Below, one piece after another: positions 1 through 8,262 of a DNA stretch of 64,000 nucleotides (its first letter is position 1; every line of letters starts with the position of its first letter). Source of the stretch: Bacteroidota bacterium (GTDB lineage: Bacteria > Bacteroidota > Bacteroidia > AKYH767-A > 2013-40CM-41-45); the NCBI GenBank assembly GCA_026391945.1, contig JAPLDA010000061.1, positions 1 through 64,000 on the forward strand, read 5' to 3'. Made by a program: the position numbers and the translations under genes. The notes under the pieces are model-generated. The model searched no databases, was not told the DNA's origin, and was given only the letters and a program-made list of their open reading frames with translations.

Positions 1-954
1 GCCAATGAAAAGAGGAGTACGCTGGTGCAAGGAGAATGGCTGGAGATCGAGAATCCTCCTGAAACCATCCGACGCCTTCCCGCCGGCCTGTTCGATGATA
101 AAAGAGAGCGGGTTGCATTCATACAACAACCGCAATTTTCCTTTCGGTGATTTCAACGTGGATGGATAAATAAAAACTCCGCCCTTCAGTAAATTCCGGT
201 GAAAGTCGGCCACGAGTGAACCAATGTAACGCGATGAATACGGACGGCTTGTTTTTCCGTCTTCCACCTGGCAGTATTTGATAAATTGTTTTACGCCATC
301 CGGAAAGTGAACATAGTTTCCTTCGTTGATCGAATAAATGGTTCCTGACTTCGGACATTTCATGTCGGGATTGGAAAGACAAAATTCACCGATGCTCGGA
401 TCGAGCGTGAACCCGTTCACTCCTTTTCCCGTAGTATACACCAACATGGTTGAAGAACCATAGATGACATAACCGGCGGCAATTTGTTCGGTGCCGCGCT
501 GCAGGTAATCTTTTTCTTCTACAAGACCGCCGAAAGAAGCCCGCCTGTAAATCGAAAAAATAGTTCCGATGGAAACATTCACATCGATGTTGGAAGAACC
601 ATCCAGCGGATCAACACATACTACATACTTTGCATTCTTGGAAACTTCGCTGTTGATATGAACCAGTCCGTCATTCTCTTCCGAAGCTACTGCACACGTT
701 TCTCCTCCTGAACTCAACGCGGAAATAAATTGTTCGTTGGCATACACGTCCAATTTTTTTTGTCCTTCGCCCTGGATGTTCATCGTTCCCTGGTCACCGA
801 GGATATCGACTAAGCCGGCTTTGTTGACTTCCCGGTTCACAATTTTGGCGGCAATGCCTATGTCCCTGAGCAGGCGCGACAACTCTCCTTTTGCATAAGG
901 AAAATCTGATTGGCGTTCGATGATGAACTGTCCGAGTGTGATTACTTTGTTCAT
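1..954 (-). CDS. fbp: Class 1 fructose-1,6-bisphosphatase (3' end cut by window)
   Basis: Hydrolyses fructose 1,6-bisphosphate to fructose 6-phosphate, the committed cytosolic step of gluconeogenesis. The minus-strand frame is open from an ATG at 952-954 to the window edge, giving 318 codons; the family is about 330-340 residues, so only the last 15-25 are missing. The metal and substrate motif DPLDGSSN is at residues 115-122, and the conserved QGE...KLDVYANE stretch lies at about 61-74. It is transcribed divergently from serA. A TAAGTTTG -7 box at 978-985 lies just upstream of the start. Identification is secure; regulation is not visible beyond the promoter. Confidence 0.95.
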   Translation of the reverse strand, partial: MNKVITLGQFIIERQSDFPYAKGELSRLLRDIGIAAKIVNREVNKAGLVDILGDQGTMNIQGEGQKKLDVYANEQFISALSSGGETCAVASEENDGLVHINSEVSKNAKYVVCVDPLDGSSNIDVNVSIGTIFSIYRRASFGGLVEEKDYLQRGTEQIAAGYVIYGSSTMLVYTTGKGVNGFTLDPSIGEFCLSNPDMKCPKSGTIYSINEGNYVHFPDGVKQFIKYCQVEDGKTSRPYSSRYIGSLVADFHRNLLKGGVFIYPSTLKSPKGKLRLLYECNPLSFIIEQAGGKASDGFRRILDLQPFSLHQRTPLFIG

Positions 955-977
955 GGAAACATGGTTATTAATCCTGA

Positions 978-985
978 CAAACTTA
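978..985 (-). promoter_or_regulatory. Putative -7 box of the fbp promoter
   Basis: On the minus strand the octamer TAAGTTTG matches the Bacteroidota -7 consensus TAnnTTTG and lies 23 bases upstream of the fbp ATG. No clear -33 TTTG is seen. A short palindrome, TTCCTTT-GAA-AAAGGAA (991-1007), sits where the spacer or -33 region would be and could be an operator; that role is inference. Confidence 0.5.
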
Positions 986-1042
986 CATGATTCCTTTGAA
1001 AAAGGAAAACAATGGCTGACTAATCACAGACTCAATTTACCG

Positions 1043-1094
1043 AATCAACTCAATCAACTTAATTTACTTGTTTATTAAGTTGATTGAGTTGATT
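1043..1094. repeat. Perfect 21-bp inverted repeat made of 9-bp units
   Basis: Arms 1043-1063 and 1074-1094 are perfectly complementary over 21 bp with a 10-base loop. Each arm is built from 9-bp units related to AGTTGATTG; the right side continues with a third unit to about 1105. It lies between the divergent fbp and serA promoters, so a terminator role would be odd for either gene. Confidence 0.85.
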
Positions 1095-1143
1095 AAGTTA
1101 ATTGGGTGTCTAACTCCTGTTTTTCATTTAAAAGTGAACGATC

Positions 1144-1175
1144 GTTGTAAATTCTACAGAATACGTGTAGGTTTG
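1144..1175 (+). promoter_or_regulatory. Putative serA promoter
   Basis: A GTTG -33-like element (1144-1147) is followed, 20 bases later, by TAGGTTTG (1168-1175), a full match to the Bacteroidota -7 consensus TAnnTTTG. Transcription would start near 1182, about 12 bases before the ATG at 1194, which supports that start over the upstream in-frame ATG at 1068. Confidence 0.6.
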
Positions 1176-1193
1176 CGCCACAATTTTTATTTC

Positions 1194-2426
1194 ATGAAAC
1201 AAAAAACTTCCTATCCGAAAGATCAAATAAAAGTATTGCTGCTTGAAGGTGTCCATAAAAGAGCGCTGGAGATGTTCCAGGATGCCGGTTATACTGATAT
1301 TGAACATTCGGGCAGTACTTTAAACGAAGATGAACTGGCGGAGAAAATCAAAGGCGCACACATTCTTGGCATCCGGTCCAAGACAAAAGTCTCTGCAAAG
1401 GTTCTTGCCAATGCAGATAAGCTGATGGCGATCGGTGCTTTTTGCATCGGCACGAACCAGATCGACATGAAGATCGCTACTGAAAAAGGCATGGCCGTTT
1501 TCAATTCTCCTTTTTCCAATACGCGTTCGGTAGCCGAACTGGTGATTGCAGAAGCTATTTTACTGATGAGAAAAGTGGTGGATAAAAACAAAGCGATGCA
1601 TGACGGCAACTGGACGAAGAGCAGCAGCGGAAGCCTCGAAGCACGCGGAAAAACAATCGGCATCATCGGCTACGGACACATCGGCGCTCAGGTAAGCGTG
1701 ATGGCGGAGAGTTTGGGAATGAATGTGATTTTTTATGACGTCGAACCAAAACTTGCTTTGGGAAATGCACGACAGTCAAAAAATCTGGATGAGTTGTTAA
1801 AGCAAGCCGATGTTGTTACTCTTCACGCTCCCGGCCATGCATCCACCAAACACATGATCAATGCAGAACGGCTGAAGCAGATGAAAAAAGGAGCCATCCT
1901 GATCAACTGCGGACGCGGCGACCTGATCGAAGAAGAGGCTGTTAAAAATTCATTGCAGGAAAAACATTTGGGAGGACTCGGACTGGATGTGTATGCCACA
2001 GAACCAAAAACAAACAAGGAACCCTTCGCCACGGTCTTTCAAAATCTTGAAAATGTTTTTTTAACACCGCACATCGGTGGCTCCACTGTTGAAGCACAGG
2101 AGAACATTGGAATAGACGGCGCCTCGAAGCTGATCAGTTATCTCGAAACAGGATCCACCGTTGGCTCACTTACCATTCCAGCGCTGAATCTCCCGGTGCA
2201 GGACGACACACACCGGATGCTGCACATTCACGAAAATGTCCCCGGTGTGCTGGGTGAAATCAATACGCTGATGTCGAAGATGAACGTGAACATCCTCGCA
2301 CAATACCTGAAAACGAACAGCCAGGTAGGCTACGTGGTTCTTGATATTGATAAAAACACATCGCCTGCGGTTCTCGATGAACTGAGAAAAGTGAAACATA
2401 CGATCAGGGTGAGGAATCTTTATTAA
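1194..2426 (+). CDS. serA: D-3-phosphoglycerate dehydrogenase
   Basis: Oxidises 3-phosphoglycerate with NAD+ in the first step of serine synthesis. The protein is 410 residues, the same length as the E. coli enzyme. It has a Rossmann motif GYGHIG (159-164), catalytic candidates Arg241 (CGRGD), Glu270 (ATEP) and His293 (TPHIGG), and a C-terminal ACT domain (about 340-410) that in this family binds serine for feedback inhibition. The frame is open upstream to an ATG at 1068, but that extension runs through the inverted repeat and the promoter, so 1194 is chosen. The stop codon abuts an array of 7-bp repeats. Confidence 0.95.
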   Translation: MKQKTSYPKDQIKVLLLEGVHKRALEMFQDAGYTDIEHSGSTLNEDELAEKIKGAHILGIRSKTKVSAKVLANADKLMAIGAFCIGTNQIDMKIATEKGMAVFNSPFSNTRSVAELVIAEAILLMRKVVDKNKAMHDGNWTKSSSGSLEARGKTIGIIGYGHIGAQVSVMAESLGMNVIFYDVEPKLALGNARQSKNLDELLKQADVVTLHAPGHASTKHMINAERLKQMKKGAILINCGRGDLIEEEAVKNSLQEKHLGGLGLDVYATEPKTNKEPFATVFQNLENVFLTPHIGGSTVEAQENIGIDGASKLISYLETGSTVGSLTIPALNLPVQDDTHRMLHIHENVPGVLGEINTLMSKMNVNILAQYLKTNSQVGYVVLDIDKNTSPAVLDELRKVKHTIRVRNLY

Positions 2427-2460
2427 GTCAAAAGTTAAAAGTCAAAAATCAAAAGTAATA
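2426..2460 (+). repeat. Heptad repeat array, 5 units
   Basis: Five consecutive 7-bp units, such as AGTCAAA and AGTTAAA, run without a gap from the last base of the serA stop codon. This is one of several such arrays in the window, all with a strict 7-bp period but degenerate sequence. Confidence 0.8.
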
Positions 2461-2509
2461 AGGAGTATGTACTCTGGTTCATTATTACTTATCCATTAAT
2501 ATTTATAAA

Positions 2510-2983
2510 ATGAATTTCCTCATCCGGAAAGGAATAAAATCCGATTTGCCTTCTGTACTTTCACTTATACGGGAACTTGCTTTGTTTGAAAAAGCTCCGG
2601 GTGAAGTCACGAATACGGTGAAGGAAATGGAACGGGATGGATTCGGAGAAAATCAGGTTTTCGGTTTTTATGTTGCAGAAACAGGTGGAAAAATAATCGG
2701 GCTGGCCGTTTACTATGTGAAGTATTCAACCTGGAAAGGAAAAGGATTGTATCTTGATGACCTCATCGTTTCAGAGGCGTATCGTGGAAAAGGTGCTGGT
2801 CAAAAATTATTTGATGCATTTATGTCTGAAGCAAAATCCATCGGGGCAAAACAGGTACACTGGCAGGTTCTCGACTGGAATACTCCCGCCATTGAGTTCT
2901 ACAAAAAACTCGGATCAACTGTGGATGCTGAATGGCTGGATTGCAAAATGACGGAAGAACAGATTGTGCGTTACGGAGGATAG
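2510..2983 (+). CDS. GNAT N-acetyltransferase, SSAT-like
   Basis: Transfers an acetyl group from acetyl-CoA to an amine. The 157-residue protein is a complete GNAT fold. The acetyl-CoA pyrophosphate loop is RGKGAG (92-97), and the C-terminal motif around NTPAIEFYKKLG (124-135) is typical. Resemblance to eukaryotic spermidine/spermine acetyltransferase extends along the whole chain (LIRELALFEK, GFGEN, YLDDLIV), so a polyamine or other small-amine substrate is plausible but not shown. It sits between serA and the aspartate kinase, separated from both by repeat-filled spacers, so co-transcription is uncertain. Confidence 0.85.
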   Translation: MNFLIRKGIKSDLPSVLSLIRELALFEKAPGEVTNTVKEMERDGFGENQVFGFYVAETGGKIIGLAVYYVKYSTWKGKGLYLDDLIVSEAYRGKGAGQKLFDAFMSEAKSIGAKQVHWQVLDWNTPAIEFYKKLGSTVDAEWLDCKMTEEQIVRYGG

Positions 2984-3087
2984 AAGCAAGAGTCAAGAGG
3001 TGAGAATCAAGATATGAGATTTAAGACAACTGAATCATATTAATGGATCCCCTATCTTGATTCCTGGCTCTATTATCTAACATCTAA
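2982..3087. repeat. Two convergent heptad arrays filling the spacer before the aspartate kinase
   Basis: Eight uninterrupted 7-bp units on the plus strand (2982-3037, for example AGAGTCA and AGAATCA) begin inside the stop codon of the acetyltransferase gene. Five more units read on the minus strand (3053-3087, for example TTAGATG and CAAGATA). The two arms share GAATCAAGATA, so they can pair into an imperfect hairpin across about 15 bases of unrelated sequence. Confidence 0.8.
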
Positions 3088-3096
3088 TTTTAAAAA

Positions 3097-4365
3097 ATGA
3101 AAGTCTTCAAATTCGGCGGAGCGTCGGTTAAAGATGCAACATCGGTAAAAAACGTAGCGAATGTTCTTTCACTGTTCAAAGACGAAGAATTGGTGATCGT
3201 TGTTTCCGCTATGGGAAAAACCACCAATGCGCTGGAACAGGTGGTGAATGCTTATTTTCATAAAGATGATAAACTCGGCGAGTACATTGAAGAAGTAAAA
3301 AATTACCACCTCGAAATTATTGAAGGCCTTGGTTTCAAAAAGGATCACAGGGTGTACGAAGAACTCAGCAACATGCTGGTTGAAATCGACTGGATACTGG
3401 AAGAAGAGCCTGCCCGTGGATATGCTTTTGCTTACGACCAGATCGTATCGCAGGGAGAATTGATTTCAACAAAAATCGTGAGCGCTTATCTTAACGAAAA
3501 TAAATTTGGCAACGAATGGCTCGACATCCGTGATTGCCTGATTACGGATGATACGTACCGCGAAGGAAAAGTAAACTGGGACCTCACCGAGAAACTCGTG
3601 ATGATGAAAATTCCGGCGCTGCTGAAAAAAGAGAAACTGGTAATCACACAGGGATTCATCGGGGCAACACCGGAAAATTTCACGACCACGCTGGGACGGG
3701 AAGGCTCCGATTATACAGCCGCCATTCTTTCCTATTGTCTTGCTGCGGAAGAAATGATTGTGTGGAAAGATGTGCCCGGGGTGCTGAGCGCCGATCCGAA
3801 ATATTATGAAGATGCCGTCAAACTCCAGGAGATCAGCTACCTCGATGCCATCGAACTCACGTATTACGGAGCCACCGTGATTCATCCGAAAACCATCAAA
3901 CCTCTTGAAAATAAAAATATTCCGTTACGGGTATGTTCTTTCATATCGCCAAAAGAAAAAGGCACGAGCATCTGGCATCATCATGAAACCAAACCACTCG
4001 TCCCCTCCTTCATTTTTAAAACCAACCAGATTCTCATTTCCATTTCAGCCAAAGATTTTTCTTTCATTGCGGAAGACTGCCTGAGCAGGATCTTCGGCGT
4101 GTTTGCAAAACATAAAGTAAAAATAAACCTGATGCAGAATTCGGCTGTCAGTTTTTCCGCCTGTGTCGACAACGACACGTTTAAAATCCCCGGGCTCATT
4201 TCCGAATTACACCTTGACTTCAAAGTGCTTTACAATGAAGGATTGAAACTCATCACCGTGAGACATTATTATCCTTCTACCATCGAAATGCTCATCAAGG
4301 ACAAAACGATCCTGCTCGAACAGCGAAGCCGCCATACTGCGCAAATTGTGTTGAAAGAAGAATAG
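3097..4365 (+). CDS. Aspartate kinase (monofunctional)
   Basis: Phosphorylates aspartate at the start of lysine, threonine and methionine synthesis. The protein is 422 residues. The kinase domain carries KFGGAS (5-10) at the N terminus and the nucleotide-site motif GREGSDYTA (200-208). Two ACT domains occupy about 310-420, the usual site of amino-acid feedback. There is no homoserine dehydrogenase domain, so it is not the bifunctional ThrA type. The C-terminal ACT region is divergent, and which amino acid inhibits it cannot be told from sequence. The start ATG follows the heptad array directly. Confidence 0.93.
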   Translation: MKVFKFGGASVKDATSVKNVANVLSLFKDEELVIVVSAMGKTTNALEQVVNAYFHKDDKLGEYIEEVKNYHLEIIEGLGFKKDHRVYEELSNMLVEIDWILEEEPARGYAFAYDQIVSQGELISTKIVSAYLNENKFGNEWLDIRDCLITDDTYREGKVNWDLTEKLVMMKIPALLKKEKLVITQGFIGATPENFTTTLGREGSDYTAAILSYCLAAEEMIVWKDVPGVLSADPKYYEDAVKLQEISYLDAIELTYYGATVIHPKTIKPLENKNIPLRVCSFISPKEKGTSIWHHHETKPLVPSFIFKTNQILISISAKDFSFIAEDCLSRIFGVFAKHKVKINLMQNSAVSFSACVDNDTFKIPGLISELHLDFKVLYNEGLKLITVRHYYPSTIEMLIKDKTILLEQRSRHTAQIVLKEE

Positions 4366-4518
4366 CACCGGATAGCCTGCCAAAGCCCATATTCAGTGGC
4401 CGGTCGCCATTTACCCTGTATATCTTTACAAATTCATTTTTCAGCCGTCATTTTGCGGCTCAGAAATTTCAGGATCGTGAAAAAATGCCTTTTTGTATGA
4501 ATTATTTTCCACCCCGGA

Positions 4519-4549
4519 TTTCTCTATTCAAAATGAAAAACTATCTTTG
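4519..4549 (+). promoter_or_regulatory. Putative promoter of the HU gene
   Basis: TATCTTTG (4542-4549) matches the -7 consensus TAnnTTTG. A TTTC (4519-4522), close to the -33 TTTG, lies 19 bases upstream. The predicted transcript starts about 30 bases before the HU ATG. The preceding 150 bases hold no gene. Confidence 0.6.
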
Positions 4550-4587
4550 CGCCCCTTATTATTAATTAATTAACTAATCCAAGTAAA

Positions 4588-4893
4588 ATGACGAAAGCAG
4601 AATTAGTAGCAGAGATTTCCAACAAAACCGGAATTGAGAAGACCATCGTACTTCAAACCGTTGAAGCATCTATGAAGGTGATTAAAAACACGATGTCAGA
4701 TGGAGAAAATGTTTACCTCCGCGGTTTCGGAAGTTTCATCGTAAAGAGGAGAGCACAAAAACTGGGACGCATCATTTCAAAAAATACGACCATCATCATT
4801 CCTGAACATAACATCCCTGCATTCAAGCCTGCAAAAACATTTGCCAACAAGGTGAAGAATGCAAAGCCTAAGAAGAAAGAAGCGATTGCTTGA
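4588..4893 (+). CDS. HU/IHF-family DNA-binding protein
   Basis: A small nucleoid protein that binds and bends DNA as a dimer. The 101 residues cover the full HU fold, with the GFGSF turn at 46-50 and a beta-arm ending in the intercalating-proline region IPAFKPAK (76-83). The usual RNPxTGE of E. coli HU is replaced by the Bacteroidota-type ISKNTTIIIPEHN arm. A lysine-rich tail (KPKKKEAIA) follows. Its stop codon overlaps the start of the next gene (TGATG), implying translational coupling to the TPR protein. HU and IHF-beta cannot be told apart here. Confidence 0.93.
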   Translation: MTKAELVAEISNKTGIEKTIVLQTVEASMKVIKNTMSDGENVYLRGFGSFIVKRRAQKLGRIISKNTTIIIPEHNIPAFKPAKTFANKVKNAKPKKKEAIA

Positions 4894-5720
4894 TGTGGAG
4901 TGCTGCGAGAACACGATTTCTTGTCATTACGGGAGCTGTTGCTCTGACTGCCATTCTTTATTTTCTTCCACAAAAGCTGACTAATAAAGACTCCGTCACT
5001 GACCAGGAAAAATCAACATTCTCATTTGATGCATTGCTTGAGTCGGCAAAAGGAAGCCTGAAACGGGAAGAACTTGATCCGGTTAAGAAACTGGAAGCAA
5101 CGCTGGAAAAAGATAAAAGCAATTTGGTTTTGCTTGATTCTCTCGGAAAAGTATGGGACCGGTTACAGCAGCCCATTATTTCGGCGCATTACTTTGAAGT
5201 GATTGCCGGTTTGCAGCCCGGCGAAAAAACATGGCTGAATGCAGCATACAGGTATTTCGACGCTGCAAAAATTGCCGGGGATACATCGCTCCGGAACAGC
5301 ATGGTAAGCAAAGCGATTGCATCATACAACAACGTTCTTTCATATAATCCTGAAAACCTGGATGCCAAAACTGATCTCGGCGCCTGTTATGTCGACGGCA
5401 CCAATGAACCGATGAAAGGAATCCTGCTGCTGAGAGAAGTGGTTCAGAAAAATCCGAATCATGAAAATGCCCAGTATAACCTTGGCATCCTTTCCGTAAA
5501 ATCAGGGCAGTACCCAAAAGCGATTGAGCGGTTTCAAAAAGTTCTTGAAATCAATCCATCAAGAAAAGAGATGTACTATCTGATCGGGAAAACATACAGG
5601 ATGATGGGCGAAAATCAAAAGGCCCTGGAGAACCTGGAGCGACTGAAAAAAGAAACATCCGATGTGCAACTCATAGAAGAAACAAACAGTTTAATAAATC
5701 AAATTAATACTAACCATTAA
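4893..5720 (+). CDS. Tetratricopeptide repeat protein with N-terminal membrane anchor
   Basis: The 275-residue protein starts at the ATG that shares one base with the HU stop codon. A short basic N terminus leads into one membrane segment (about 8-25), followed by a charged linker and then TPR units in the C-terminal 150 residues (consensus fragments NLGILSVKSGQYPKAIERFQ and YYLIGKTYRMMGENQKALE). It is probably a periplasm-facing scaffold for protein-protein contacts. The partner is unknown. The HU-TPR pairing suggests a shared transcript but does not reveal a function. Confidence 0.75.
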   Translation: MWSAARTRFLVITGAVALTAILYFLPQKLTNKDSVTDQEKSTFSFDALLESAKGSLKREELDPVKKLEATLEKDKSNLVLLDSLGKVWDRLQQPIISAHYFEVIAGLQPGEKTWLNAAYRYFDAAKIAGDTSLRNSMVSKAIASYNNVLSYNPENLDAKTDLGACYVDGTNEPMKGILLLREVVQKNPNHENAQYNLGILSVKSGQYPKAIERFQKVLEINPSRKEMYYLIGKTYRMMGENQKALENLERLKKETSDVQLIEETNSLINQINTNH

Positions 5721-5731
5721 AACATTTTGCT

Positions 5732-5821
5732 ATGCCAAGCGGTAAGAAAAGAAAAAGACATAAAATGGCTACGCATAAGCGTAAGAAACGTCTTAGAAAA
5801 AACAGACATAAGAAAAAATAA
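5732..5821 (+). CDS. 29-residue basic ribosomal-type protein (AURKAIP1/COX24 domain, bS22/mS38-like)
   Basis: A very short gene encoding 29 residues, of which about two thirds are Lys, Arg or His: it begins MPSGKKRKRHKMATHKRKKR. The sequence matches the conserved mini-protein annotated in Bacteroidota as AURKAIP1/COX24 domain-containing, related to mitochondrial mS38 and mycobacterial bS22 at the small-subunit decoding region. It lies 11 bases after the TPR gene, so it may belong to the HU-TPR transcript. Recognition is from the characteristic KKRKRHK-ATHKRKKR pattern. A role in the ribosome is inferred from the family. Confidence 0.8.
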   Translation: MPSGKKRKRHKMATHKRKKRLRKNRHKKK

Positions 5822-6107
5822 ACGTATCGGACAGGCCTGCCTGGAGAACGTACTGTTGTTGTCATGTACCGGAATCTGATCCGGAGAAAAAAACTGAACT
5901 GCCCGCTACCGGCGGACGGAAAAAAACAACAGGAATCCCAGGCAGACCTTTTCATTGTACCGGGGTGCACTTCAGCACGTTGAATTTTCTGTTATTTTGA
6001 TACCCGATGAGTCGTGTATCATCCTTCCGGTTACAATGGTTTATTCTGTGAATGACGCCTTGATTTGACCGCAGGCAAAAGTGAAGTGTTCATAAAAAAA
6101 CTTTTTA
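5822..6107. other. Intergenic spacer before RNase G/E, no gene seen
   Basis: The 286 bases contain no convincing reading frame, clear hairpin terminator or -7 box. Only short GC-rich words recur (CAGGCCTGCCTGG and CCCAGGCAG). It presumably carries the leader of the RNase G/E transcript, which in other bacteria is a site of autoregulation; nothing here proves that. Confidence 0.4.
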
Positions 6108-7670
6108 TTGAATAACGAACTTGTAATTAATTCAACCGCTTCCGAAGTAACCATCGCATTACTCGAAGACAAAAATGTTGTTGAATTAAACAGCGAAAAA
6201 AGAGACCAGCGATTCTCTGTCGGAGATATTTATCTCGGCCGGGTTAAGAAATTAATCCCCGGGCTGAATGCCGCATTTGTGGATGTCGGCCATGAGAAAG
6301 ATGCATTCCTTCATTACCTCGACCTCGGTCCGCAGGTGCAGTCGCTTGCGAAACTGATCCGCCTTACCACAACAGGAAAGAAGCCGGATTCGATGCTGAC
6401 TAATTTTCAGCCGGAACCTGACATCAACAAAGGCGGAAAAATTGCTTCCGTGCTTTCAGTGAATCAATGGGTACTGGTACAGGTTGCCAAAGAACCGATA
6501 TCATCCAAAGGCCCGCGAATCACCTCTGAAATTTCCCTTGCCGGAAGATACGTGGTGATGGTTCCTTTCTCCGACACGGTTTCCATTTCGCAGAAAATAA
6601 AAAGCGCCGAAGAACGTCAACGCCTGAAACGGCTGGCCATGAGCATTAAGCCCAAAGGCTTCGGGTTGATTGTGCGTACCGTCGCCGATGGTAAGAAAGT
6701 AGCCGAACTTGACCGCGACATCCAGGAACTCGTCTCCAAATGGAAAAGTTGTTTTGAACAACTGGAAACAGCCAAGCCGCCGCAGCGCATTTTAGGAGAA
6801 CTCAACCGGACATCTACCATTCTCCGGGATCTTCTGAATCCGAATTTCAACAACATCCACGTCAACGATGCGACACTTTACGAGGAAATAAAAAATTACA
6901 TCAGCGGCATCGCACCGGAACAAACTGAAATTGTAAAACTCTACAAAGGCAAGGTTCCTATTTTCGACAATTTCGGAATCGACAAACAGATCAAGTTGAG
7001 TTTCGGGAAAACGGTGACCATGCCCAGCGGTGCTTACCTGATTGTTGAACATACGGAAGCTCTTCACGTGATCGATGTCAACAGCGGCGGCCGTGTGAAA
7101 ACCGGTGATGCCACGCAGGAAGCGAATGCACTCCAGGTGAACCTCGATGCCGCCACAGAAATTGCACGCCAGCTCCGGCTTCGTGATATGGGCGGGATCA
7201 TCGTCATCGACTTCATCGATCTTCATTCCACACAGAACAGGAAATTGCTGTACGACAAGATGAAGTCTGAAATGAAGAAGGACCGTGCGAAGCATACCAT
7301 TCTTCCGCCAAGCAAATTCGGACTGGTACAGATTACCCGCCAGCGTGTTCGCCCGGTTACCAATATCACAACGGCAGAAAAATGTCCTGCCTGCGACGGC
7401 ACCGGGGAAATCAAAGCCAGCATTCTTTTGGTGGATGAAATAGAAAACAACCTGCGTTATTTCGTACAGGAACAGAATGAAAAAATCCTTTCGCTGATCG
7501 TACATCCTTACCTTGAAGCTTTTCTCAACAAAGGCGGGTTCTTTAAAAAATCCGTTGCTGATCTATGGAGAAAAAAATTCAAGGCAAAAATTTCAGTGAC
7601 TGCGAATAACAATTACCACATCATGGAATATCACTTCTTCAACAAGAGTGAAGAAGAAATAAAAATCTGA
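6108..7670 (+). CDS. rng: Ribonuclease G/E family endoribonuclease
   Basis: Cleaves single-stranded RNA in 5S/16S rRNA maturation and mRNA decay. The protein is 520 residues: an S1 RNA-binding domain (about 35-130, including GDIYLGRVKK), then the RNase H-like catalytic part with the paired metal-binding aspartates Asp323 (VIDVNSGG) and Asp368 (VIDFIDL), then the zinc-link CPAC (Cys426, Cys429). It lacks the long C-terminal scaffold of E. coli RNase E, so it is RNase G-like in size. The start is TTG at 6108; the first residues (NNELVINSTASE) align with relatives, and no closer ATG exists. Confidence 0.93.
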   Translation: MNNELVINSTASEVTIALLEDKNVVELNSEKRDQRFSVGDIYLGRVKKLIPGLNAAFVDVGHEKDAFLHYLDLGPQVQSLAKLIRLTTTGKKPDSMLTNFQPEPDINKGGKIASVLSVNQWVLVQVAKEPISSKGPRITSEISLAGRYVVMVPFSDTVSISQKIKSAEERQRLKRLAMSIKPKGFGLIVRTVADGKKVAELDRDIQELVSKWKSCFEQLETAKPPQRILGELNRTSTILRDLLNPNFNNIHVNDATLYEEIKNYISGIAPEQTEIVKLYKGKVPIFDNFGIDKQIKLSFGKTVTMPSGAYLIVEHTEALHVIDVNSGGRVKTGDATQEANALQVNLDAATEIARQLRLRDMGGIIVIDFIDLHSTQNRKLLYDKMKSEMKKDRAKHTILPPSKFGLVQITRQRVRPVTNITTAEKCPACDGTGEIKASILLVDEIENNLRYFVQEQNEKILSLIVHPYLEAFLNKGGFFKKSVADLWRKKFKAKISVTANNNYHIMEYHFFNKSEEEIKI

Positions 7671-7685
7671 GCAGGATTCTTTTTC

Positions 7686-7693
7686 TAATTTTG
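7686..7693 (+). promoter_or_regulatory. Putative -7 box of the recX promoter
   Basis: TAATTTTG is a full match to TAnnTTTG, 16 bases after the RNase G/E stop codon and about 20 bases before the recX ATG. No clear -33 TTTG is visible. Confidence 0.5.
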
Positions 7694-7712
7694 TCATTCG
7701 CATGGAAGCGAC

Positions 7713-8189
7713 ATGGAAGACAAAAAAATCACAAAACCCATCGATCCTCAGAAAGCTTTTTTGAAAGCGCAGAAATACTGTGCCTACCAGGAACGCAGCC
7801 AGCAGGAAGTCCGTGACAAACTGTATTCGTATGGCTTGCACAGGAAAGAAGTTGAAAACATTCTGACCGAGTTGATTCTCCAGGGATTTTTAAAGGAAGA
7901 ACGGTTCGCCCATGCTTTTGCCGGCGGCAAATTCAGGATGAAAGGATGGGGAAGAATAAAAATCAAGTTGGCGTTAAAGCAAAAGAACGTTTCCGAAATT
8001 CTCATCAGGCAGGCACTCAAAGCGATTGATGAACGGGATTACCGTAAGATGCTGCTTAAAATCCTGGATGAAAAATCAAAGAATACAACCGAAAAAAATC
8101 CGCTGAAGAGAAAATACAAACTTGCTCAATATGCCATCAGCCGTGGTTTTGAGCCGGAGCTGGTGTGGGAAATAATCAATCAGGAATGA
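7713..8189 (+). CDS. recX: Regulatory protein RecX
   Basis: RecX binds RecA filaments and limits recombinase activity. The 158-residue protein has the family's three-helix repeat architecture: an N-terminal unit with YCAYQERSQQEVRDKL (about 28-43), a middle unit with GFLKEERFAHAFAGGKFRMKGWG (about 65-90) and a C-terminal unit ending GFEPELVWEII. Length is normal. recA is not in the window, which is common in this phylum. It has its own -7 box and is followed after about 70 bases by prfB. Confidence 0.92.
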   Translation: MEDKKITKPIDPQKAFLKAQKYCAYQERSQQEVRDKLYSYGLHRKEVENILTELILQGFLKEERFAHAFAGGKFRMKGWGRIKIKLALKQKNVSEILIRQALKAIDERDYRKMLLKILDEKSKNTTEKNPLKRKYKLAQYAISRGFEPELVWEIINQE

Positions 8190-8262
8190 TCCTGGACTTA
8201 CTTTTCCAGATCCATATTTCATTGATGCATTATTCAATTTTTCAAATTATCTTCGCGCAACT

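Noticed and set aside
484-711. Plus-strand open frame of 75 codons
   Set aside because: It lies inside fbp, which is well supported on the minus strand through DPLDGSSN; the plus frame has no recognisable motif.
1068-1193. N-terminal extension of SerA
   Set aside because: It runs through the 21-bp inverted repeat and the serA promoter, and the 410-residue form from 1194 matches the family length.
5710-5970. 86-codon minus-strand frame
   Set aside because: It is antisense to the 29-residue ribosomal-type gene and is rich in Phe and Leu because it reads the opposite strand of Lys/Arg codons.
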